Positions 1 to 8,300 of a DNA stretch of 34,690 bases are shown one piece after another. Origin of the DNA: Bacteroidota bacterium. Lineage in GTDB: Bacteria; Bacteroidota; Bacteroidia; Bacteroidales; JAGONC01. The stretch's first letter is position 1, and each line of letters begins with the position of its first letter. Both the position numbers and the translations under genes were made by a program. The DNA lies in contig JAPLDP010000062.1 in assembly GCA_026391695.1 (NCBI GenBank), forward strand, positions 1 to 34,690, read 5' to 3'. The notes under the pieces are model-generated. The model made no database searches. It saw nothing but the letters and a program-made list of their open reading frames with translations, and was not told the origin of the DNA.

Positions 1-341
1 CGTAGCAATGCCTCCAACAATAAGAATAGAATGAAATTATATATACATAAGCTATATTTGTGGTGCCAAAAGAAATTTTGAAGCTCTTATTTTGTTACTA
101 ATGAATGATATACAAAATTCAACTGTTAAAGATGAGTCTAACATACTGATTAACTTTATGCCCACCATCAAAGGCACCACGGAAAATGTTTTTTTACCTG
201 TGATATTTTTAGATTACCGTCATCAAAAGCTGGGCTATTAAAGTATACCATACCTGAGTGTAAATCGTATTGCCATTCTATCCATAAAATCGTATTCGGT
301 AAATAAAGGTAAGGCTAAGGTGAGTTTGTTAACTGATTTCA
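1..341. other. Left-edge non-coding stretch
   Basis: This AT-rich stretch precedes repeat copy A. No convincing gene, RNA or mobile element is visible. The longest open stretch I noticed is about 47 codons on the minus strand (roughly 168-311), with no start, no recognisable family and flanking stops. A neighbouring gene may lie just left of the window, but nothing shows this. Confidence 0.5.
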
Positions 342-440
342 TAAAATTTTATCATTGATTATTAGGGCTTTATGAATTTTTTTTCATTTTGTTGAAAAAT
401 TTTTCACTTTTTGCTCCGACCTTTTTGGGTGTTTTGGTAT
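342..440 (+). repeat. 99-bp intergenic repeat, copy A
   Basis: This block aligns without gaps to the reverse complement of 24240-24338, with about 11 mismatches in 99 bases counted by eye. It holds an AT hairpin with arms TTTTTCA (380-386) and TGAAAAA (393-399) around the loop TTTTGT. A small GC-containing hairpin follows, CCGA (416-419) with TTGG (425-428). Weaker similarity continues to about 464. It lies 183 bp upstream of the subtilase-like T9SS gene and points toward it. No coding potential is seen. It could be an upstream regulatory element, a small non-coding RNA or a short non-autonomous repeat. Confidence 0.85.
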
Positions 441-623
441 AAATAAGTATATGGAGTAATGATAAGGGTCACTATATGGTAGCGAACCCCTTTCATGTAT
501 TAAGAATTAAACAAAGTGATCGGGAGTAAATATTTTCTGTTCTTTGAATTTCACTTTTAAATTTCTCATATGCTTATCATAGGTCAGTAATTTATTGTCA
601 AACCCTTTCAAATCTTTAAAGCC

Positions 624-1709
624 ATGAAAACACTAATCAACACATTGAATTCAGCATCGTTTATTAAAATTTATTTTTTATTCAGTCTATTGACTGTTAT
701 CAGTTTTTACCATTATTCTTTTGCTCAGACTGAATATGAACACGGCATTTTATGGGTCACCATTGATGATAAGGTCAAGACGGATGGTGACTCGCGAACA
801 GATCAGGTCAGGATCAACAGGATATTTGACCGCTATAATGTATACTCTTTTAAACAAGCGTTACCTTTTACCAAAGAAGAATCATTGTTAAAGATATATG
901 AAATCTTATTCAATGGAGATGACACCGGATTTTTACAGGACATCGTAGATAGTTTATCTGGTTTACTGTCTAAACCTTACCAAAGCAGGATAAGTGTTCC
1001 GCTTTATAATCCTGCAGATACTTTTTGGGTATTTCACAGCAACGACTGGATGTGGCATTTAAAGAAAATACAAGCCGATAGTGCATGGGACATTACAAGG
1101 GGTGATAACCAAATTAAAATTGCCATTATTAATTTTGGTTTTGATCCTTCACATCCGGATCTGAGTACACAGTTGTTAAATAATTATGATCCTTATGATA
1201 GTACATTCTTTGATCCTATTAGTGCATGGAGGCCGGGCCACGCAACAACTGTTGCAGGTTTTGTTGCAGGACAAACAACAGATAATAATACTTTGCAACC
1301 CCCTGGTGCTTATTATTGTTCTATTGGATATAAAACAAAACTAGTTGGTTACCAGGCAGGTTTCTCAACCCAATTACTGACAAAAGGATTACATGCTTCG
1401 GAAGTAATGAAAGCAGATATTTTAAATTTGTCATGTCATGGTGGATGTCGTTTAGATACAACTGGTTATGAGAGAACGATTGTAAAAAGAATTCTTGACA
1501 ATGGTACAACAATAGTTGCTTCTGCCGGAAATGGTTTTTGTCTTGGCTGTTATTTTAATGGCATTAAAGATACGTTATGGACATTATGCGATAGTGTACC
1601 ATCAAACTTTCAGCATTTCAGTCCAAATTTTCCTTTTTCACCAATATATGATAGCCGGATAATCATCGTCTCAGGAACAGAAAAAATGACAGCTTATCAT
1701 ATCATATAG
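624..1709 (+). pseudogene. Subtilase-like (S8) T9SS cargo, N-terminal part before a frameshift
   Basis: This is the N-terminal part of a subtilisin-family (S8) secreted protein. A signal peptide ends near the SFAQ at residues 32-35. The S8 fold follows: the motif around the first catalytic residue is IAIINFGFDPSHPDL, with Asn170 where active enzymes have Asp. The catalytic His206 lies in GHATTVAG and the oxyanion Asn303 in SAGN. The frame ends at 1709, but the next frame continues the S8 domain from about 1685 with the active-site Ser. One extra A in the six-A run at 1681-1686 would join them. The break may be a sequencing slip or a real mutation. With both the Asn substitution and the shift, activity is doubtful. 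Family assignment is firm; function beyond being exported is not known. Confidence 0.85.
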
Positions 1710-1732
1710 ATGATTCAACACAAGAAAAAATT

Positions 1733-4657
1733 GTGGATAGAACCTTGTCATATTTTCCTGAGGTTGATATTTGTGCACCAGGACATGAGCTTATGGGGCT
1801 AAAGACAACCCATTTTGACAGTACAACCATTAATCCATGGCCTTTTTGGGAAGGATTTGGCGGCACCTCATTTTCCGCTCCAATAGTATCCGGTTTATGC
1901 GGGCTTATTAAATCCATAAATCCAGTTCTGAATCCTGCTCAGGTTCAGGATATCATCAAAACCACCACCGATCCAATAGTAGATGCTGAACTATACGAAA
2001 TTAACGGGCAGAGTCAAACTGGAACAGGGAGGATAAATGCCTATAAAGCCGTTCAAAAAGCCGATAGTACATTAAATAACTATAATATCTATAATGGTCA
2101 GAACATAACCTGGACCGATACGGTGTATGTCAGGAATTATATTAATATTCAGCCGGGAGGACGGTTGACCATCAAGTCCTTTGTTGGATTCAACTCCAAT
2201 GCCAGAGTAGACGTTCAAAAGGGCGCTAAACTGATTATCGATGGTGGGCACCTGAGTGGGCCATTCAACAGTTTATGGTGGGGCATCGAAGTATGGGGTG
2301 ATCCCAAACAGGTTCAGGATACAATACATCAGGGCATGGTGATCATTAAGAATAACGGCATCATCGAAAATGCCCGCATCGGAATAGAAACCGATAATTC
2401 AAAGTCATCACCTTCTAAGGGAGGAGGAATAATTATATGTAACAAAGCTGTTTTTAAAAATAATATAATAGCAGTCCTGTTTAAAGAGTATAAGAATGAG
2501 AACATCAGCCTATTCAATAAATGCGATTTTATAACCACTCAGGAATTGAATGAAGGGGCGAAATTTGACTGTTTTGTCGAACTCAATGGAGTGAATGGCA
2601 TTAATTTCATGGGCTGTTCGTTTGAGAACACCAGAAATCCAAACAGTTGTGATTTGGAGGAAAGGGGAATAGGCATCAATAGTTTTGATTCCCAATTTGG
2701 GATGAATCAGACCTGTAACACAAACGTAGTACCCTGTTCGTGTTATCGAAAAGATACGCTGAGGGGATTATTTTATGGTGTCAGGGCATTAGGCGCCAGT
2801 CCGGCAAAAACCTGTGTTATTCGCCATTCTGTTTTTGACATGAACAAGACGGGAATATATCTGGGTGAGGTCGATTATGCAAGCATAACCGAAAATCAAT
2901 TTTATGTGAAACCTATCCCGGGAGCGAATATTGAGGAGGAGATATTGGGAGGATTATATTTGGATCAATGCAACGGTTACCAGGTTGAGGAAAATAATTT
3001 TGAACCGGATAATACACCAGTTCCGCCTGGTGGTGGTACACGTGTAGGACTGGTTATTAACAATTCCGGGCCACAGCCCAATGAGATTTATAATAACTAC
3101 TTTAATCATTTATCGTATGGGACGCTGGCGCAAAACCAAAACCGGAAAAATGACGGTTCAGAAGGTTTGCAAATAAAATGTAACGATTATGACATCTGTG
3201 AATATGACATCGCTGTAACAGCCGAAAGTACAGGCAATGAAATAGGTATAAAATATAATCAAGGATCAGGTTTTAATGATCCTACTGCCCCGGCAGGAAA
3301 TACATTCAGTTATACTTGGCAAAATGACACCAGCGATTATACCAATACTTGCAATGATATTAAATATTGGTTTCATAAAAATAATCATGGATATAATATC
3401 ATTCCGATAAATCGCTCACCCTCTGTTGATACGGCCTCAAATAATCAAAATCCATTAACTTATAAAAAGGATGAAAGTTGTCCATCTAATCTTAATCCTG
3501 GAGGCGGTGGTATCGAACAAGATAAATTAGCAATGAATGCATTCGAACAAAAAGCCGACTCTGTGCAGAGTTTACTGAACCTTTTGTTAGACGGAGGAGA
3601 TACGGAAGCCCTGAATATAGGTGTTCAAACCAGTTGGCCAGATGAAGCTTATGAGATATATGAAGAGTTATTAAGTGTCTCTCCCTATCTTTCAGATACA
3701 GTTATGGTCAGTGCTGTTAATAAAGAAAATGTATTATCCTCCGCAATGGTGACTGATATTCTTGTTGCCAATCCACATTCTGCCAAATCAGATACAGTTA
3801 TGCAGACAGTTGATAATAGAATGTATCAGTTATCCGATGACCAACGAGCTGAAATTGAAGAAGGTCAGTTTATAATAAGCGCTAAAGAATCTTTGGAATC
3901 CAGCTTGTCTTACTATGAGGCAGAACGATCTTATGCATTTAACAGTGTAGTAAGATGGTTCCTTAATGACACAAATAATGTATCATCAACAGACAGTATT
4001 ATACAGTATTTAGAAAGTGAAAATAAACCGGAAGCTAAATATGCCCTGGCTTATGAATATCTTTCTCTGGGTGATTCTTCAAATACGATAAGTGATTTAA
4101 ACTCAATCCCTGAAATATTCAATCTTTCCACAGAACAGATGGAGCAACACCAGAATTACATGTTGTATTTTAATTTACTTCTTAGTTTATCGGCTCAGGG
4201 AAAAAGTATTTTTGATGTTGATTCCACCCAGATTGATTCTCTTTATCAGCTTTTAGATCAATCATCAGGGCAATTACATGCTTATATCAGAAATATTCTG
4301 ATTTCTATCGATACGCTGACTTACCATGAACCATACATTTTCCCTGAATCAGGTACAAAATCTACCAGAGTTTTAAATAGATTTGTTCAAAAAAAGCAGG
4401 AAGAAAATTCCCTGAAATTATATCCCAATCCTGCTTGTGATTATGTTGTTATGGAGTATAAACTAAAAGAATGGCCAAAGGAAGCATTGATTCATGTTTA
4501 CAGTATTGAAGGTAAATCCTTGGGAGTTATAATTCTAAGAAAACCAATGGATTATCTGGTAATAGATACCAAAGATTTTAAAAATGGACTATATTTGTTT
4601 CATCTTATTGTGGGCAACAAAGCACAAGATTTTGCCCGACTGATCATTCATCATTAA
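1733..4657 (+). pseudogene. Subtilase-like T9SS cargo, C-terminal part (catalytic Ser, beta-helix region, sorting domain)
   Basis: This continues the 624-1709 gene in the -1 frame; real coding probably resumes near 1685, and the GTG at 1733 is only the first start-like codon. Ser46 of this part lies in GTSFSAPIVSG, the S8 nucleophile motif. Residues about 120-480 look like a right-handed parallel beta-helix with many short Asn/Gly-rich repeats and cysteines. A helical stretch follows. The last 80 residues (from LKLYPNPACDYV, near 894) are a T9SS type A sorting domain, predicting export across the outer membrane and surface attachment. The joined protein would have about 1,340 residues. The next gene starts 41 bp downstream on the same strand and is also T9SS cargo, so they may be co-transcribed. 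Confidence 0.87.
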
Positions 4658-4698
4658 AAGATGTTTTCAATTCCATACTATATTGATTAATTAAGAGA

Positions 4699-6231
4699 AT
4701 GTCAAATTACAAATACTGGTTGCTTAAAATTTCTATCTTATTCATGCCTTACTGTACTCTATTGCAGGCACAGACTTATTTCAATGTGAGATTTGGTTAT
4801 AGTACTGTGAATAATTCGGATGCAGCAAAATCTCTATTAGAAAATGATAGCGGGTATCTTGTGGCGGGGATGACAGGAGCATATTATATAGGAGTGGCTA
4901 ACTTCAATACATCCGGCGATATGCTTTGGACCAAAAAATGGGGTAAGTCATATTCTCAATACTGGTTAGGTGATCCAGGCAGCTTTATTCAATCAAAAGA
5001 TATGGGTTACACGATGTTTGGAACATATAAAGATTCTATCGTAAAAGATGCAGCATTAATGATCAAACTTGATAATTCATTAGATACATTATGGACAAAA
5101 ATCTTTTACGATACTATCAATAATCCACCCTATTATTACTTTTATTTGTTTCAAGGTATTCAAGAAAGCTCACACCATTATACAGCATGTGGTGTGAAAA
5201 AACCATATGGAGGTCCAAGTCTTATTTGGTTGGTTCATCTAAGTAATAATGGAAGTATCATTTGGAATAATTCATTTGGTTTTAGTACCTGGTACTACAA
5301 TGGTTATAGTGTAATACAAACTTCTGATGGTGGTTATGCCATTGGTGGTTTTCGTTTTTTGATTGGTAATGACAACTCCGGGGATCCTATCGTAATCAAA
5401 ACCGACAGCCTTGGGAATCAACAGTGGATGAAAAATTTAGGTGGACAGTATAAAGATAACAAAGCTATGATTTGTCTGGACCAAGATGGGAATATTCTGA
5501 TGGGGACAGTATATGCAGACACAATGTCAGGAGACGATCCACATAGCCGGATAAATATTGTTAAGCTCGATAATCAGGGGAATGTGATCTGGAATAAAAA
5601 ATATGGAGAAACCCGGATTTATAATTATTTATTGAATATACGTTGCCTGCCAAATGGCGATGTTATCGCATGTGGCTCTGCCCCTGATAATTTTCCCCAT
5701 ATTGTCGGCTGGATATTAAAGATTAATAATGATGGTGATAGCCTATGGTACCGTGAATATGATATTTTAACCGGTTCACAAAGCAGCAATGAACTTTATG
5801 ATATCATTGGGACCTCGGATAATGGATTAATTTCATGTGGTTATTTATGGCCTCATGAGCCAGACACCGGTTCCGAGGATGCATGGGTGATAAAGTTGGA
5901 CAGCCTGGGCTGCGAAGGTCCTGATGATTGCTGGGTCGGAATGGAGGAAAAACCGGAGGATGATGTGACAAACGAGGAGTTATGGGTTTATCCGAATCCG
6001 GCAGCAGATAAGGTGATTGTGCGATGGCCGATGGCCGATAGCCGAGTTCCGAAGGAGATGCGGCTTATTATTTATGATGTTTTAGGTACGAAGGTGAAAG
6101 AAATCAATATACCTGCCGGGCAAAAGGAGGCCCGGCTTGATGTATCAACCTGGCATGAAGGATTGTATGCTGTTATTTTAATCGAAAAAGGGCAAATAGT
6201 TGCAAGGGAAAAGGTTGTTGTGGTGCATTAA
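4699..6231 (+). CDS. Beta-propeller-like T9SS-sorted exported protein
   Basis: This is a 510-residue exported protein of unknown specific function. A signal peptide covers residues 1-25 (ends LLQAQ). The body consists of repeated units of the kind GGYAIGG...IVIKTDSLGNQQW and INIVKLDNQGNVIWNKKYG, about 50-60 residues each. That is typical of seven- or eight-bladed beta-propeller-like secreted proteins of Bacteroidota. From about residue 428 (LWVYPNPAADKVIV) to the end lies a T9SS type A sorting domain. The gene follows the subtilase-like gene by 41 bp on the same strand and converges on the anti-sigma gene with a 29-bp gap. No catalytic motif is seen. Export and family are well supported; binding role is inference. 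Confidence 0.88.
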   Translation: MSNYKYWLLKISILFMPYCTLLQAQTYFNVRFGYSTVNNSDAAKSLLENDSGYLVAGMTGAYYIGVANFNTSGDMLWTKKWGKSYSQYWLGDPGSFIQSKDMGYTMFGTYKDSIVKDAALMIKLDNSLDTLWTKIFYDTINNPPYYYFYLFQGIQESSHHYTACGVKKPYGGPSLIWLVHLSNNGSIIWNNSFGFSTWYYNGYSVIQTSDGGYAIGGFRFLIGNDNSGDPIVIKTDSLGNQQWMKNLGGQYKDNKAMICLDQDGNILMGTVYADTMSGDDPHSRINIVKLDNQGNVIWNKKYGETRIYNYLLNIRCLPNGDVIACGSAPDNFPHIVGWILKINNDGDSLWYREYDILTGSQSSNELYDIIGTSDNGLISCGYLWPHEPDTGSEDAWVIKLDSLGCEGPDDCWVGMEEKPEDDVTNEELWVYPNPAADKVIVRWPMADSRVPKEMRLIIYDVLGTKVKEINIPAGQKEARLDVSTWHEGLYAVILIEKGQIVAREKVVVVH

Positions 6232-6260
6232 AAAATGAAGAGGATAACCTGATATTTGGT

Positions 6261-7484
6261 TTACTGAAGATCGAATTTGATTGGGAGATTGTAAAGTACT
6301 TTTACTTTTTTACCGTGATGCATTCCCGGAATCCATGCAGGCATGGATTTTACGAGGCGGATCGCTTCGTCATTACAACCGGCACCGAGCCCTTTTTCAA
6401 TCTTTATATCACTGAGAGAACCATCGGCGTTGACAATAAAAGACACTATTACAATTCCTTCAATTTGTTGCTGAATGGCTTGTCGCGGATAGTGCAGGCT
6501 GTCGCTCAGGTAAGTGAAAAGAGCTTCAACATCACCCGGAAACGACGGCATCTGATCCACAGAGGTATATATTCCCCTTTCTCCTTTCTCTCTTTTTGCA
6601 TTGGATTCCTTTGACTGATCACCAGCATCCTGCTGTATTTCGTACATAACTATTTTGGAACTTGGTTCTTCCGTTTTTAGGGCATTCCCGCTTTCGTTCA
6701 ATATATTTTTTTGCATCTGGGATTCCATATTTAAAACAAGTGAGGAGTCGGTGATGCGGATATTCGTTTCTGCCAGTGAAACCGGGATAGATTCCGAAGG
6801 TTGAACGACTGATACACCGGCAACCACCATTTCACGTTCTACTCCGGCAGCGGAAGATTCCGGCTGGGTGATGGCCGCTTCGCCATTTGATATATCCTGC
6901 CTATTTTCTGCCGTCTCACGCACAGGAGCACCAGTTTTAACGGAACCCCCAGTACCTTTCTCTTTATCAGGTGAAATCATGGCCAATGCATCTTTTCCGG
7001 CTGATTCGGAGATTTGTGTCAAACTTGTTACCGGAGGACTTGATTCAGGTAACATCTTATTATCTGACACCTGAATGGAATCATGTAATGCAGCCAGATT
7101 ATCCTGTGATGTCTTTTGTAACCGGAAATAAAGGGAGAAGAAACCAATCAGTATAATGATACAAGCAGCAGCGGCAGTAAAGTAAACCCAGATGCGACGT
7201 GAAGAACGAACCTGTATATGTCTTAATCTGACCCGCGGCCTTGCATTGGCATGCTCTGTGACTTGTTCCTTTAATGAGCTGATCGTTTCGTGGAGGTGCT
7301 GTTGATCGTCAATCAGTGCCAACCCTTCCAATGCTTCGGAGCAGAGAGTACAGGAGGAGAGATGGTTTTTTACGGCAGCCTCCTCTTCCGATGAGAGCTT
7401 GCCAATGGAGTAATCCTGAAGAGCCTCCAGCTTCAGGCATGCCGACTCATTAAAAAGATGTGCTGTATGTGATTTCTGTGCCAT
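6261..7484 (-). CDS. Anti-sigma factor: zinc finger, one membrane segment, TonB C-terminal domain
   Basis: The 407-residue protein begins with an anti-sigma zinc-finger-like motif (His41, Cys45, Cys48 in HLSSCTLC). Residues about 98-121 form one hydrophobic membrane segment. A long Ser/Glu-rich, low-complexity periplasmic linker follows. The last 100 residues (from DQMPSFPG, about 310) are a TonB C-terminal domain of the energy-transducer family. The start codon directly follows the stop of the ECF sigma gene upstream, so the two are translated together. The likely role is to hold the sigma factor at the inner membrane and release it on a periplasmic signal. The TonB-like end is unusual for an anti-sigma factor and resembles the end of the divergent VIT/VWA protein. 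The ligand or partner is unknown. Confidence 0.88.
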   Translation of the reverse strand: MAQKSHTAHLFNESACLKLEALQDYSIGKLSSEEEAAVKNHLSSCTLCSEALEGLALIDDQQHLHETISSLKEQVTEHANARPRVRLRHIQVRSSRRIWVYFTAAAACIIILIGFFSLYFRLQKTSQDNLAALHDSIQVSDNKMLPESSPPVTSLTQISESAGKDALAMISPDKEKGTGGSVKTGAPVRETAENRQDISNGEAAITQPESSAAGVEREMVVAGVSVVQPSESIPVSLAETNIRITDSSLVLNMESQMQKNILNESGNALKTEEPSSKIVMYEIQQDAGDQSKESNAKREKGERGIYTSVDQMPSFPGDVEALFTYLSDSLHYPRQAIQQQIEGIVIVSFIVNADGSLSDIKIEKGLGAGCNDEAIRLVKSMPAWIPGMHHGKKVKVLYNLPIKFDLQ

Positions 7485-8060
7485 TTAATTGCTTAATATG
7501 ATTTTCAGATTGCGCTTGCCGTTCTGAACATGACTTTTAACCTGTTTAAGGCTGTAGCCGGTGATCTGTGTTATCTCAATGTAGGATTTCTTATGTAAAT
7601 AGAACAATTCGATACAGGTCTTTTGTTCTTCATTGAGGTGTTTGACAGCTTCCATCATTTTATCTTCAATAATGTCAGGAACACCATCAAGATGCTCAAC
7701 GTCGGCTGATTCCATAAATTCATCAGGCAGATTTTCAAAAGATATTGCTTCCGCTCTGGCTTTTCGCAGCTCCATCAGGCAATAATTCTTTGTCACCGTG
7801 TGAAGCCAGCTTTTAAAATTTTCGACATTATGCACATTGAGGTCTTTAAAGAGGTTTTCAAAGATCTGCATCACGGCATCCTTTGCTTCCTCTTCATCCT
7901 TTAAATACTTCATGCATACTCCAAAGACCAGATGTGTATACCTGTTGAATAATTCGCCGATGATGTGCGGGTTGTTCGATGAGCGGAACCGGGCGATGAG
8001 ATCACTATCGGTTTCAGGGAGTGTATTCTTTTTACTGAACAACTTTGACCTGAGGAACAT
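7485..8060 (-). CDS. ECF-type RNA polymerase sigma-70 factor
   Basis: This is a 191-residue extracytoplasmic-function sigma factor. Region 2 spans about residues 20-90 (ELFNRYTHLVFGVCMKYLKD, then DAVMQIFENLF and the WLHTVTKNY stretch). Region 4 lies at about 130-185, with a helix-turn-helix ending SLKQVKSHVQNGKRNLK. Length and layout are typical of Bacteroidota ECF factors. It is the first gene of a two-gene operon with the anti-sigma factor, whose ATG directly follows this stop. The ATG at 8060 was chosen because no other in-frame ATG occurs before the upstream stop. A leader of about 120 bp precedes it, with a TAACTTTG box at 8188-8195 and a small dyad at 8149-8167. Target genes are not known; the divergent VIT/VWA gene is the obvious candidate. 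Confidence 0.93.
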   Translation of the reverse strand: MFLRSKLFSKKNTLPETDSDLIARFRSSNNPHIIGELFNRYTHLVFGVCMKYLKDEEEAKDAVMQIFENLFKDLNVHNVENFKSWLHTVTKNYCLMELRKARAEAISFENLPDEFMESADVEHLDGVPDIIEDKMMEAVKHLNEEQKTCIELFYLHKKSYIEITQITGYSLKQVKSHVQNGKRNLKIILSN

Positions 8061-8148
8061 ACCGCTGAAAGAGTTAGAGGTGACTTGGTCAAATTGCCCG
8101 CAGCTCGCTTCGGAATTTAATCCAAAGTATCGCTGGAGCGGTATTTCG

Positions 8149-8167
8149 CAGAGCTCAATTTGCTCTG
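8149..8167. promoter_or_regulatory. Dyad in the sigma-factor leader
   Basis: A perfect 6-bp inverted repeat, CAGAGC-TCAATTT-GCTCTG, lies in the leader between the proposed sigma promoter and its start codon. It could be an operator or a small hairpin in the leader RNA. The arms are short, so chance is possible. Confidence 0.3.
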
Positions 8168-8187
8168 GGATTCATTCCAATTGATTA

Positions 8188-8195
8188 CAAAGTTA
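8188..8195 (-). promoter_or_regulatory. Possible -7 box (TAACTTTG) of the sigma/anti-sigma operon
   Basis: TAACTTTG on the minus strand fits the Bacteroidota -7 consensus TAnnTTTG. No TTG was found at the usual distance upstream, so only half of the promoter is supported. It would give a leader of about 120 nt. Confidence 0.35.
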
Positions 8196-8300
8196 AACAA
8201 AGAAGGTGCATAGTGCCGGAAAGATTTTTATGGAAAAAATTTCAGTTCTGCATCTCAATGTTGTGTCATTCAATTTCAGTATCATTAAAAACCTACAAAA

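Noticed and set aside
168-311. Open minus-strand stretch of about 47 codons at the left edge
   Set aside because: It has no start codon in a good place, no known family and stops on both sides; chance is likely in AT-rich DNA.
1681-1686. Programmed -1 frameshift in the subtilase-like gene
   Set aside because: The site is a plain A6 run without a canonical X XXY YYZ heptamer in frame or a clear downstream structure, and several other genes nearby are also shifted. Mutation or read error is simpler.
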